A DNA stretch of 18,761 nt, from positions 1 through 18,761 of the forward strand of contig CABTYV010000027.1 of the NCBI GenBank assembly GCA_902489145.1, read 5' to 3'. This stretch comes from an uncultured Tissierellia bacterium. GTDB lineage: Bacteria > Bacillota > Clostridia > Tissierellales > Peptoniphilaceae. Under the pieces are notes generated by a model. That model was not told the DNA's origin and did not search any database. It saw only the letters and a list, made by a program, of their open reading frames with translations. Position numbers and translations under genes: made by a program. Each line of letters opens with the position of its first letter. The first letter of the stretch is position 1. Of the stretch, positions 7,135 to 14,663 are shown in pieces.

Positions 7135-9510
7135 TTACCAGGGCTTAAACGGAGTGCGCCAGACCTCCTTCAAGAGCCAGGCTGGTTTGGACAGTGCTTC
7201 CTTTCTTCGTTGGGCCAAAATACGGTATATCGCATGAAGGGATCGCAGGGACTTCTCTTCGATCTCCATGTGTCCGTACTGAACATTCTCCATCGAACGG
7301 ATAATGGCTTCCGGCATGGGCGAAGCCAAATGACATCCGACCTTGATCAAAAGGGTTCGAACGGTATCCTCTTTTTTGATTGACAGACCACTTAGCGCGC
7401 TGAGACGCAAGATCTCCTGCCAAATCCTTTCAACGGTCTCTTCTGTTCGATCGGACTCCATCAGCTGATTCGGATCCTGTCTTTCCTTCCAGCGTTTCCT
7501 CTTTTTATGCTGTACTAAGCCGAAAGCGAGCAAAAGCAGGACGATAAAGAGGATTGAAAACAGTATTTTCCATCCTAAGGCCGTGAGAGGCGAATCTGGC
7601 GAAATTTCGGGTGGAGTGCTACTATCATCTGGCATGGACTCGGAAATGGGCTCAGAAACGGACTCAGAGCTTGATTCTTCAGACGATACACTGGATTCAC
7701 TGCTGCTGGAGGATGCTTCTGAGGAAGACGAGTTTTCTTCCTCTCCAGTCAAGCTTTCGCCGGATAAGGCGCGGACATGATCCGTCGGCGTGGCTTCCAA
7801 AGGAATCCAGCCCAAATTCTGATCCAGAATTTCAACCCAGGCGTGGGCTTGCTCACCGGTGAGGGTGCGGCTGATGAGGCCTGTCGATGGCGTATCGGCC
7901 GCAGGCACAACAAAACCTTCTACATAACGCACGTCGTAGCCGATATCCTGGAGTAGATTGGCCAGAGCGGTGGCAAAATAAACACAGTAGCCTTTTTTAT
8001 TTGTTAAAAAATTATCTAAAAAAATCTCGTCTTTTTTTATCTCTGGAACATCCAGCGCATAGCGGTAGGCTTGATCGAAGTGTGCCCGCACCGCCACCAG
8101 TCGCGAAGCCAGGGGCTCTTTTGATTGATAGATCAAATTGTACAGAATGGGATCCTTTTTTTTGACAAGCCCTTCATATTGACGGGCCCCACTCCCCTGC
8201 TGAACCTGGAGGGCGGGCAAACGAGTCGGCTCCACCGCCAGGCGCGTCTGATAGCGATGGTCCATGCTGACCAGCCCGTAGGGACTGCTGTCCTGTTCCG
8301 AAATCACCATGCCATTGCTGCTATATAAAAAGGAAGTATCCACCTTCGAATGTCCCAGCGCATCCTCCAGGGTCATGCTGGCAGGCAGATCCTCCACCAT
8401 ACGGGCCAGAAGCGCCGGTTTCCCAGCGGTAAAAACGATGCGACTGGAATCCAACATCCGTTGATAAAAGAGGACCGGCTGAAAAATCTCCTGGTTGAAG
8501 GCCTGATCTCTGGCCGCTGCGGAAGGAAACCAGAAGGTTTTGGCTTTTTCGGTACTGAAATCATCAAAATAGTTTTTGTTCCAGGGGAACACGCGAAGGG
8601 TCTGCTGCGCCTGATAGGACCAATGGTGACCATCAAAGGCATCATAGCTGGCCCCTCGGAGATAAAAGGAAGCAGCATCCGAAAGGATGGCTAAATAGGG
8701 CTCCTTGCTTGGCTTGGCAGGCCCCCCCACCGTGAGGCTGCCCTGAGGATAAAAGCCCAGCTCCCCCAAGGAAAAGGCGGTAATTTCCCCGCCCTCCATG
8801 GGTCGGTATTCATTGAGCTTGCGGTTTAAATCGCGAAAAAAGAAAAGCTCCGGGGGCAATAGGCTCGATAGGATCAAGGTGATCGAAACCAGAACCAGGC
8901 CAAAGGAAATCGGAGGCCTTTGATCCCGGTTGTTCGGATCCTGCCGGAAGGCATAAGAGGCGTAGACACAAAATAAACCAATGGCCAAAAAGACCAGCCA
9001 GTAGGGCTGTTGGTCCAAATGCTCCATAAAAAAGAGCGGCAGAATCAGGAAAAGCATATTTAATAAAGGAATCGGCAGCGTCCAGGTCGTAAGGACTGCG
9101 ATAAAACCGGATAAGAAGATGAGCGTCTCTTTCATCCGATAGGGCAGGGATAGGGGCTTCTCTATCGACGAATGTTGAAACCATTCCAAAAAGTGTACGA
9201 TCATCCGGCCTTTTTCCTGCCAGTAGGAAAGGGACAAAATTGGAAGATGAAGATCGAAGTTTAAAAAAAATTGGAGCAGAAGCAGCAATAGAAAGCCCCC
9301 AAGAATTGGCAAGGCAATCTTCCAATGCTCCAATAAAAGTCCGCAAAGCAGGCAAAAAATGAGTAAGGGCAAGACCGCACTCTGCCAGGAGGGCAGAGGC
9401 GTATAGGTATACTGGGCCATCAGGCCACTAAAGAAATAATAAAGAGACAGGGCGAAAAGGCTGGCCGTAAAAAAAGATTGGAGGGTACGTACGATTTGTC
9501 TTTTATCCAT
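7135..9510 (-). CDS. Membrane-anchored transglutaminase-like protein (TgpA/YebA type)
   Basis: 791 residues from the ATG at 9510. This start is preferred because GGGAGG lies eight bases before it, whereas the longer frame to 9534 has no ribosome binding site. Several membrane segments fill the first ~240 residues, followed by an external region and a transglutaminase core. The catalytic Cys is in 'KKGYCVYFATA' (Cys509) and the His in 'EQAHAWVEI' (His556). The third position is Glu572 in 'WIPLEATP', where most relatives have Asp. A serine/glutamate-rich linker (about 591-624), another membrane helix (about 644-667) and a cytosolic DUF4129-like tail follow. The gene overlaps the DUF58 gene by 8 bases. 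The MoxR-DUF58-transglutaminase trio is widespread, but its substrate is unclear; cell-envelope protein or peptidoglycan processing is the usual suggestion. Confidence 0.88.
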   Translation of the reverse strand: MDKRQIVRTLQSFFTASLFALSLYYFFSGLMAQYTYTPLPSWQSAVLPLLIFCLLCGLLLEHWKIALPILGGFLLLLLLQFFLNFDLHLPILSLSYWQEKGRMIVHFLEWFQHSSIEKPLSLPYRMKETLIFLSGFIAVLTTWTLPIPLLNMLFLILPLFFMEHLDQQPYWLVFLAIGLFCVYASYAFRQDPNNRDQRPPISFGLVLVSITLILSSLLPPELFFFRDLNRKLNEYRPMEGGEITAFSLGELGFYPQGSLTVGGPAKPSKEPYLAILSDAASFYLRGASYDAFDGHHWSYQAQQTLRVFPWNKNYFDDFSTEKAKTFWFPSAAARDQAFNQEIFQPVLFYQRMLDSSRIVFTAGKPALLARMVEDLPASMTLEDALGHSKVDTSFLYSSNGMVISEQDSSPYGLVSMDHRYQTRLAVEPTRLPALQVQQGSGARQYEGLVKKKDPILYNLIYQSKEPLASRLVAVRAHFDQAYRYALDVPEIKKDEIFLDNFLTNKKGYCVYFATALANLLQDIGYDVRYVEGFVVPAADTPSTGLISRTLTGEQAHAWVEILDQNLGWIPLEATPTDHVRALSGESLTGEEENSSSSEASSSSSESSVSSEESSSESVSEPISESMPDDSSTPPEISPDSPLTALGWKILFSILFIVLLLLAFGLVQHKKRKRWKERQDPNQLMESDRTEETVERIWQEILRLSALSGLSIKKEDTVRTLLIKVGCHLASPMPEAIIRSMENVQYGHMEIEEKSLRSLHAIYRILAQRRKEALSKPAWLLKEVWRTPFKPW

Positions 9511-10708
9511 CTTGTCGGCCTCCCTTCGGATCATCCAGCCACAGGCATGAAAAATCGCCTGCTTCTACACGATCGACCATCTCCTTCGTATTCATGGATC
9601 GATAGGAAAGGCAGGTAAAATAGACGCCCAGCTCGTAGGCACGCATGAGATGGCCCAGAATTTTCCCATCGAAGCTTTGGACAAAAATCATCTGGGCACG
9701 GTCGCCCATGGGTTCAATCTTCCATTCCTCTTCATTTTGGAAGGGTAATTTGGCCAACCATAAACGGACCTGATCGATCTCTTCCGGGCCCAGGAAGGAA
9801 CGATAACGGGACTGCGCGTCGCCCAGATCAACTGACTGACCGCGTTCCAGCAAAAGGGCAGCCAGGGTACAGATATGATCCAAGAATTGATTTCGATGGG
9901 CGAGCAGGTCTGCCTCTTCTTTCGAAATGGGAGTTCGCTTCGTCTGAAGGAAATGGGGTGCAGGCGAAGCGACGGGCGCAGGATGAACCAGGATCCGCAT
10001 GGGCTCCTGGGCACTTTCCGAATAATGCTTGACCATAAAGTCCTGCATCCGAGCAGACAGCTTCCAATGCACATGGGCCATTGACTCTCCCCTTTGCATG
10101 GGATCGATGGAAAAAAGCTCATCTGTGACCGAATGTAAGCTTCTTTTTTGAATTGGATCACCCAGCTCGGATAGTAGCGCATGGATGCTTGGACTTTCAG
10201 TCGCATCCTTTCTTTCCGGCAGGGCATAGCAAGAAACCATGTGTTGCAGCCTTTTTTCATTGAAGGAAAGGCGAATAAAGCCTAAAAAATCCTCATAGAT
10301 CGGTTCCCGTGTTTCCATTGTATAGGGCCCGGTGAAGGGCAGCATAAAAGGCAGGTCAACGCGTCGAGCCTCCTTGGCCTGAAGCATGATCTCCAAAGGC
10401 TTTTCCTTTTTCCCTTGCAAGAGGGTCAGGTCTGGAAAACGAAGGAAAAAAGCCATCATGTGAGAATCATTTTTCATCCGACAAATCCAGTGCCCCTCCT
10501 CTCCCCTTTCCAAAATTTGAGGCTGGATCAAAAGAGAAGCCTTTAGACGGCGGTCAGAAAGCTTGGAAAATAGGATGGATAAAATGGGCAAAAGGGTCCA
10601 AAAAATAAGTAAGATATGAGGAAAAGGGCGTAGCTTTAAATTGGCCAATAGAAATAAGACCAGCAAACCAATCGCCCAGAAAAGCAAACGGGGACGGATG
10701 GCTTTCAT
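9503..10708 (-). CDS. DUF58 domain protein
   Basis: 401 residues. Two membrane helices (about 8-25 and 27-48) anchor a soluble part that carries the DUF58 (PF01882) signature at about 200-229: 'DPMQRGESMAHVHWKLSARMQDFMVKHY', split here as RGESMAHVHWKLSAR and the following DFMVKHY. The usual family form is R-x-Y-x-x-G-D-x-x-R-x-I-x-W-x-x-S-A-R; here the Gly and Asp/Glu of that motif and the W-x-x-S-A-R remain. DUF58 proteins have a von Willebrand A-like fold and work with MoxR ATPases. The ATG (10706-10708) overlaps the moxR stop in an ATGA junction, and the stop lies inside the start of the transglutaminase gene, so all three are translationally coupled. Confidence 0.88.
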   Translation of the reverse strand: MKAIRPRLLFWAIGLLVLFLLANLKLRPFPHILLIFWTLLPILSILFSKLSDRRLKASLLIQPQILERGEEGHWICRMKNDSHMMAFFLRFPDLTLLQGKKEKPLEIMLQAKEARRVDLPFMLPFTGPYTMETREPIYEDFLGFIRLSFNEKRLQHMVSCYALPERKDATESPSIHALLSELGDPIQKRSLHSVTDELFSIDPMQRGESMAHVHWKLSARMQDFMVKHYSESAQEPMRILVHPAPVASPAPHFLQTKRTPISKEEADLLAHRNQFLDHICTLAALLLERGQSVDLGDAQSRYRSFLGPEEIDQVRLWLAKLPFQNEEEWKIEPMGDRAQMIFVQSFDGKILGHLMRAYELGVYFTCLSYRSMNTKEMVDRVEAGDFSCLWLDDPKGGRQDG

Positions 10709-11673
10709 CGGGGCGCGACCGTTTCCTGTAAAATTTTATCCAAGACCGAATGGGCATCCATGCCCTGTCCCCGGGCTTGCGGTTTCATAATCATCCGGTG
10801 ATCCAGCACATCATGGGCTACCCATTGAATATCGTCTGGTTTCAGGTAGGTCCGACCCTCCATCAGCGCCAACGTGGACGCGGCCTTCATCAACATCATC
10901 GATGCGCGAGGGCTCACCCCCAGTTCTACCCATTCATTGGTCCGGGTGGCGCGAGTGAGATGGAGGAGGTAATGCTTGACCTCATCGGAGGCCTGGACGT
11001 CCTCAACCGTATTGCGAATTTGACAGATTTCTTCTGCATTGGCTACGGCGTGAACCTGCTGTGATAAATGGCGGAGGGCATCTCGCTCTAGAATCACCAG
11101 CTCTTCTTCCATGGAGGGATAGCCAATGGAGAGACGCATCATAAAACGGTCCATCTGGGCTTCCGGCAAGGGATAGGTGCCTACATGTTCGACCGGGTTT
11201 TGTGTGGCCATCACCATAAAGGGCTCAGGCAAAAAATAGGTTTTTCCTTCGACGGTCACCTGCCCCTCCTCCATCGCTTCCAGCAAAGAGGACTGGGTAC
11301 GGGGGGAGGAACGGTTGATTTCATCGGCTAAAAGAATCTGGGTGTTTACTGCCCCTTCCTGAAATTCAAATTCAGAGCTTTTGGGATTATAAATATTAAA
11401 GCCCGTCACATCCGAAGGCATCAAATCCGGAGTAAATTGAATCCGCTGAAAATCCAGCCCAACCGCCATCGCTAATGCACGCGCTACGGTTGTTTTCCCG
11501 ATGCCTGGCACATCTTCTAATAGGACATGCCCACCGGATAAAAGGCAAATCAACATTTTTCGAATCACGACTTGATTGCCCACGACTGTTTTGCTTAAAC
11601 CCTCCAAGACCTTTTGAGTGAGCTGCTGGGTCAAGTCTGCTGCTTCTTTTACGGTGATTGAGTGAACCTTCAT
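10705..11673 (-). CDS. MoxR family AAA+ ATPase
   Basis: 322 residues, typical for MoxR. Walker A is 'EDVPGIGKTT' (Gly57-Thr62, Lys60), Walker B is 'ILLADEINR' (113-121 with Asp117-Glu118), and sensor 1 is in 'VMATQNPVEHVGTYPLPEAQMDRF', beginning with the 'MATQNP' motif. These are diagnostic for the AAA_3/MoxR family. Such ATPases act as chaperones that activate or assemble partner proteins, usually ones with VWA/DUF58 domains. The start at 11673 follows AAGGAGG by ten bases, and a consensus sigma-A promoter lies 36-64 bases upstream. It is the first gene of the three-gene operon with DUF58 and transglutaminase. No BatA/VWA gene is present in the operon. Confidence 0.95.
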   Translation of the reverse strand: MKVHSITVKEAADLTQQLTQKVLEGLSKTVVGNQVVIRKMLICLLSGGHVLLEDVPGIGKTTVARALAMAVGLDFQRIQFTPDLMPSDVTGFNIYNPKSSEFEFQEGAVNTQILLADEINRSSPRTQSSLLEAMEEGQVTVEGKTYFLPEPFMVMATQNPVEHVGTYPLPEAQMDRFMMRLSIGYPSMEEELVILERDALRHLSQQVHAVANAEEICQIRNTVEDVQASDEVKHYLLHLTRATRTNEWVELGVSPRASMMLMKAASTLALMEGRTYLKPDDIQWVAHDVLDHRMIMKPQARGQGMDAHSVLDKILQETVAPR

Positions 11674-11708
11674 CGGCGCTGTGCCTCCTTGTCTACTTTC
11701 TATCGCTC

Positions 11709-11737
11709 ATTATATCCTATGGTCGAATTGATGACAA
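11709..11737 (-). promoter_or_regulatory. Sigma-A promoter of the moxR operon
   Basis: On the minus strand, -35 TTGTCA (11732-11737) and -10 TATAAT (11709-11714) are separated by exactly 17 bases. The predicted start near 11702 leaves a leader of about 28 bases to the moxR ATG, with AAGGAGG inside it. This is a near-consensus site. Confidence 0.8.
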
Positions 11738-11740
11738 ATG

Positions 11741-11749
11741 TGTTAAAAT
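11741..11749 (+). promoter_or_regulatory. Putative extended -10 promoter of the tyrosine recombinase gene
   Basis: TGTTAAAAT gives a TG extension and the -10 TAAAAT (11744-11749), with no good -35. The leader would be about 20 bases, ending in AAAGGAGG before the ATG at 11777. The -10 lies only seven bases from the -35 of the divergent moxR promoter, so the two polymerases would compete for the same stretch. Confidence 0.5.
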
Positions 11750-11776
11750 CACAGCAGGAGCGAGAAAGGAGGGCCT

Positions 11777-12757
11777 ATGGACGAGCCCTTGTCAATTCTT
11801 TTAGAGGATTACTTGAACTATCTGTTGACCATCAAAGGCCTATCGAAAACGACGATTGAAGAATACCAATATGATCTTTCCGCTTTTTTTCGATTTTTGG
11901 TCCGGAGACGTAAGCCAGAGCTGCGAAATCGAAGGGATGAAGAAATCGATTTCTCCTTACTGAGCCTGGAGGACCTTCAGCATGTGAGTCTACGTGAACT
12001 TGAGGCTTATTTAGCTTATTCAAAGGATGGCAAGCTCCCATCGGCCAATCGACGGGCGCGCAAGACCTCTACCCTGCGCGGATTTTTTAAATATCTCGTC
12101 CTCATTGAGGAGCTGCTAGAAAAGAATCCGGTAGACAAGTTGACCAGCCCCAAAAAAAAGAAACGCCAGCCGGTCTATTTCACCTTAGAAGAGGCCGTCC
12201 ATCTGATCCAGACAGCGGGCCAGGAGGAAAACCGCTTCTTTCGCCTCCGCGATGTAGCCATCATCGTAACCTTTTTAACCACCGGCATCCGCCTGAGCGA
12301 GCTGGTTGGCCTGAATGTCAGTGATTTAAAAGAGGATCATTTTACGGTCCTGGGCAAGGGGAATAAAGAACGAACGGTCTATATCACGCCGGCCTGCGCC
12401 CATGCCCTGGAAGCCTATCTTTCGGTACGCCCCCGATCAGCGGATGAGCCTGCCCTATTTTTATCCTCGCGAAAGAAGCGGCTCAGTCAGCGGGCTGTCC
12501 AGCATCGGATGGATCTTTTGCTTTGCCAGGCGGGATTCGATCGGATGCGCTATTCGGTCCACAAGCTGCGCCATACGGCGGCGACGCTGATGTATAAGGA
12601 GGGCGTTGATATTCGGACTTTACAGAAGATTCTCGGCCACGCTTCCATCGCCACCACCCAGATCTATACGCATGTGGAAGATCCTGAGGTCAAAAAAGGC
12701 CTGGAGGCGAACCCCCTGGCCCATATTTCCCTTCAAAGCAGGCCTGATAAAAAATAA
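11777..12757 (+). CDS. xerC: XerC/XerD-type tyrosine recombinase
   Basis: 326 residues; Xer proteins are usually near 300. An N-terminal SAM-like/core-binding domain (about 5-115) has a charged insertion around 43-70. The catalytic domain has the whole set: Arg172 ('TTGIRLSELVGL'), Lys197 ('GKGNKER'), His262 and Arg265 ('VHKLRHTAAT'), His288 ('LGHASIATTQ') and the nucleophile Tyr297 ('IYTHV'). The full set suggests an active enzyme that resolves chromosome dimers at dif with or without a partner. XerC and XerD cannot be told apart safely without a tree. AAAGGAGG precedes the ATG. No attachment site, phage gene or transposon is nearby, so a housekeeping recombinase is more likely than an integrase. 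It converges on the ThrE unit, with 14 bases between stop codons and no clear terminator there. Confidence 0.85.
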   Translation: MDEPLSILLEDYLNYLLTIKGLSKTTIEEYQYDLSAFFRFLVRRRKPELRNRRDEEIDFSLLSLEDLQHVSLRELEAYLAYSKDGKLPSANRRARKTSTLRGFFKYLVLIEELLEKNPVDKLTSPKKKKRQPVYFTLEEAVHLIQTAGQEENRFFRLRDVAIIVTFLTTGIRLSELVGLNVSDLKEDHFTVLGKGNKERTVYITPACAHALEAYLSVRPRSADEPALFLSSRKKRLSQRAVQHRMDLLLCQAGFDRMRYSVHKLRHTAATLMYKEGVDIRTLQKILGHASIATTQIYTHVEDPEVKKGLEANPLAHISLQSRPDKK

Positions 12758-12771
12758 AACAACAAGGCCCA

Positions 12772-13029
12772 CTAGCCCTTGAGGCCTCTTGATTGACGAT
12801 CCATATCTTCAATGACAATATCAAAGATTTCTCCCAGGCTCCGACAATAAGCCAGCACCTCCCAGGGCTCGTTGGTATGAAAGTGAATTTTAATTAAATC
12901 GGATCCGCCCACCGCTAAAAGGCAGTCCCCTTTGAAATGACTCCGAAAATAGGCATTGATGGCCTCCTCATCCAAATTCTCCCCTTCGATGAGCAGCTGG
13001 GTATCATAACGAAATTCTGTTTCTGACAT
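12772..13029 (-). CDS. Stand-alone protein resembling the central domain of FakA/YloV ('kinase to dihydroxyacetone kinase')
   Basis: 85 residues, soluble. The whole protein matches one segment of the much larger FakA/YloV (DhaL-related fatty acid kinase) proteins: an N-terminal 'EFRYDTQLLIEGENLDEEAI', then 'GDCLLAVGGSDLIKIHFHTNEP' (its key part IKIHFHT at 47-52) and 'YCRSLGEIFDIVIEDM'. In FakA the domain binds a metal through a Cys in 'GYCTEF' and two His in 'HVHT'. Here both His (49 and 51) are kept, but the Cys position appears to be Asp9 ('YDT'). There is no kinase (DhaL) domain, so it cannot phosphorylate fatty acids alone. Short proteins of this sort occur in other Clostridia. AAAGGGG precedes the ATG. 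It is the last gene after the two ThrE subunits, with a 13-base gap. Function unknown. Confidence 0.72.
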   Translation of the reverse strand: MSETEFRYDTQLLIEGENLDEEAINAYFRSHFKGDCLLAVGGSDLIKIHFHTNEPWEVLAYCRSLGEIFDIVIEDMDRQSRGLKG

Positions 13030-13042
13030 GGTAGTCCCCTTT

Positions 13043-13552
13043 CTATTTATTGATCAATTTTTTCTGTTTGTGAAGAAGCCGGCTCTGCCATTTGATCCGC
13101 ATCCCAGCCCGCATGGCATAGAAGGCTTCTACCAAAATCACGCCCAGGGCAATGGCCCAGGCCATTAAAAAGGTTTGTGAAGACATACGGCTGGTCATGA
13201 CCGCATCTCCTGATATTAAGGAAGAAACGGCCTGAAAGACCTGCTTGCCTGGCACCAGGGTCGCTAAGCTTGGGATCAAAAACATGGTGACGGGGCATTT
13301 AATGATGCGGGAAAAGAGCTGGGCGCACCAGCTGATAAAGACAGCGGCTGAGAGAGTGGCGCCAAAGACGCCTAAAATGGGCAGGAAGAAGAGGTAAATC
13401 CCCCAGCCAATAAAGCTGATGGCCGCACTGATCCAAGTGATCCGCAAGGAACACCCCAGGAGGTGGGCAAAACAAAAGACTCCAAAGAAGGCTCCAATAC
13501 AAGCCCAAAGCCCCTCCCCAATTTGACTGGACTGAAATAAAGCTTCGATCAT
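13043..13552 (-). CDS. Threonine/serine exporter, small ThrE subunit (YjjB-like, DUF3815)
   Basis: 169 residues with about four or five membrane helices and a short basic C-terminal tail. 'CPVTMFLIPSLATLVPG' (86-102) matches the conserved signature of the ThrE_2/YjjB family. With the YjjP-like protein encoded just upstream it makes up the two halves of the ThrE transporter, which in Corynebacterium glutamicum is one fused protein exporting threonine and serine. In E. coli the YjjP/YjjB pair has been linked to succinate export, so the substrate is not certain here. The ATG follows the stop of the large subunit by nine bases, which contain GAGG as ribosome binding site, so the two are coupled. 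Confidence 0.85.
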   Translation of the reverse strand: MIEALFQSSQIGEGLWACIGAFFGVFCFAHLLGCSLRITWISAAISFIGWGIYLFFLPILGVFGATLSAAVFISWCAQLFSRIIKCPVTMFLIPSLATLVPGKQVFQAVSSLISGDAVMTSRMSSQTFLMAWAIALGVILVEAFYAMRAGMRIKWQSRLLHKQKKLINK

Positions 13553-13561
13553 TCCGACCTC

Positions 13562-14362
13562 CTAGACCAAGCTGGCCATAAAAAGGGCCAGCCCCATGCC
13601 AAACGCCAGCGCCATAGCCGTCGCAAAGGCGGAGAGCAGGTTACCAGCTCCGGTAATATAGTCGCCTTTGACGATATCGCGGACTCCGTTGGTCAGCGTG
13701 GTCCCGGGGAAAAGGAGAATCAGAGAGCCTAAAATCATTGGATCCATATGGATCCCCGGAATCAATTTGGTAAAAATCACCAGGATCAGCGAGGTGAGAA
13801 CCGTCTTGAAAAAGCTCGCCGTAAAAGTCGAATTGCTATTTTTCGGGAGTACCAGATCGACCAGGTTCATAGACGAAGCGGCCAGACCGGACAGGAAGCA
13901 CTCTAAGATGGTCCCATTGCCCATCATACAAAAGCCCCATGAAAGCGGAAAGATGACGAGCTTTGAAAAGGAGATCTTCCGCTTCTCCTTGTTAAGCAAA
14001 AGAAGCTCCACATAGGCATCCTCGATGCTCATCGTTCCTTGGGCCAGATGACGGGAGATCTCATTGGTTTGCTGAATCTTGTAGAGATCAAGGGATCGTG
14101 ATTTGATCCGCTTGGTGGCGGAATAGATCGTATGGTCTGAATAGGTGACGGAAACCGATAAAGAGGTCAAAAGAGAGACCACATCGACACTTTGTTGATC
14201 GGTGAGACGGAGGATGCGTTCCACGGTATCCTCCACTCGATAGGTCTCTGCCCCACTGGAGGTTAAGATCATCCCGGCTAATAGAGCGACATCAAAAATT
14301 TCTCGATTGTTGGGCACGTAGGTACTTTGACGCTCTTTTATGCTCACTGGCGTTTCTTTCAT
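13562..14362 (-). CDS. Threonine/serine exporter, large ThrE subunit (YjjP-like, DUF1212)
   Basis: 266 residues. A soluble N-terminal half carries the DUF1212 hallmark 'SGAETYRVEDT' (36-46) and then 'VDVVSLLTSLSVSV'; the C-terminal half (about 140-266) has around five membrane helices, including the 'GTTLTNGVRDIVKGDYITG' segment common to the family. Together with the YjjB-like partner it forms an inner-membrane exporter. The start at 14362 is preceded by GGAGAGGAGG ten bases upstream and by an extended -10 promoter. It is the first gene of a three-gene unit ending in the FakA-domain protein. Confidence 0.88.
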   Translation of the reverse strand: MKETPVSIKERQSTYVPNNREIFDVALLAGMILTSSGAETYRVEDTVERILRLTDQQSVDVVSLLTSLSVSVTYSDHTIYSATKRIKSRSLDLYKIQQTNEISRHLAQGTMSIEDAYVELLLLNKEKRKISFSKLVIFPLSWGFCMMGNGTILECFLSGLAASSMNLVDLVLPKNSNSTFTASFFKTVLTSLILVIFTKLIPGIHMDPMILGSLILLFPGTTLTNGVRDIVKGDYITGAGNLLSAFATAMALAFGMGLALFMASLV

Positions 14363-14401
14363 CGGGCCGGATCCTCCTCTCCTTACTTCTTTGGCGTTCT
14401 C

Positions 14402-14410
14402 ATTATATCA
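14402..14410 (-). promoter_or_regulatory. Extended -10 promoter of the ThrE unit
   Basis: On the minus strand TGATATAAT shows a TG extension and a perfect -10 TATAAT (14402-14407). No good -35 is found at the right distance. The predicted start near 14395 leaves about 33 bases to the ATG, containing GGAGAGGAGG. Confidence 0.6.
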
Positions 14411-14437
14411 AAGTTTTCGAGAAAGAAATTTTTCTAT

Positions 14438-14485
14438 GCTTCCATAAAAAAAACGATTAAAAAGCTTGCTTTTTTTTATGGAAGC
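14438..14485. repeat. Perfect 16-bp inverted repeat with A8/T8 tracts between divergent promoters
   Basis: GCTTCCATAAAAAAAA (14438-14453) and its exact inverse (14470-14485) flank a 16-base centre. The element lies between the ThrE promoter (minus) and the tRNA-Leu promoter (plus), outside both predicted transcripts, so it is not a terminator. Its right arm starts inside the tRNA -35 hexamer and fills most of the spacer. The A-rich left arm and centre sit directly upstream of the -35 like an UP element. Confidence 0.75.
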
Positions 14486-14494
14486 CCTTATACT
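14466..14494 (+). promoter_or_regulatory. Promoter of tRNA-Leu
   Basis: -35 TTGCTT (14466-14471), a 17-base spacer and -10 TATACT (14489-14494). The predicted start near 14501 leaves a leader of about 20 bases. The A/T-rich stretch 14446-14463 immediately upstream fits an UP element, common at stable RNA promoters. Confidence 0.65.
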
Positions 14495-14520
14495 TTTATT
14501 GTTACGTTCAAGGTTGATGA

Positions 14521-14603
14521 GCGGGTGTGGCGGAACGGCAGACGCGCTAGTTTCAGGGACTAGTGGGAGCAATCTCGTGGAGGTTCAAATCCTCTCACCC
14601 GCA
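14521..14603 (+). tRNA. tRNA-Leu (anticodon CAG)
   Basis: A class II tRNA. The acceptor stem is GCGGGTG (14521-14527) with CACCCGC (14596-14602), and A14603 is the discriminator base. The anticodon stem CTAGT/ACTAG (14547-14551 with 14559-14563) closes a seven-base loop with CAG at 14554-14556, reading CUG leucine codons. A long variable arm (14564-14578, with a GAG/CTC stem) is as expected for leucine. The T arm is GGAGG-TTCAAAT-CCTCT. CCA is not encoded; the next bases are TGG. A terminator follows four bases later. Confidence 0.96.
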
Positions 14604-14606
14604 TGG

Positions 14607-14634
14607 GCTACGACTATGGTCGTAGCTTTTTTTT
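14607..14634 (+). terminator. Intrinsic terminator after tRNA-Leu
   Basis: GCTACGAC (14607-14614) and GTCGTAGC (14619-14626) form a perfect 8-bp stem with a TATG loop, followed by eight T (14627-14634). This is a textbook intrinsic terminator, with only 29 bases between it and the cutC start. Confidence 0.92.
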
Positions 14635-14663
14635 ACCATGAATTCAGAAGGAAAGGAGGGCCT

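Noticed and set aside
9511..9534. A longer start for the transglutaminase protein
   Set aside because: No Shine-Dalgarno precedes 9534, whereas GGGAGG is correctly placed before the ATG at 9510.
12758..12781. CAAGG/CCTTG hairpin between the recombinase and FakA-domain genes as a terminator
   Set aside because: Only five base pairs with a mismatch next to them and no T-run on either strand.
11777..14603. Tyrosine recombinase plus tRNA-Leu as the ends of an integrated element
   Set aside because: The genes between them are housekeeping (ThrE unit), no direct repeat of the tRNA 3' end was seen, and no phage or mobilisation genes are present.
14466..14663. An N-terminal extension of CutC by 66 codons
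   Set aside because: It would translate the tRNA-Leu gene and its terminator; the ATG at 14664 has AAAGGAGG and gives the family length.
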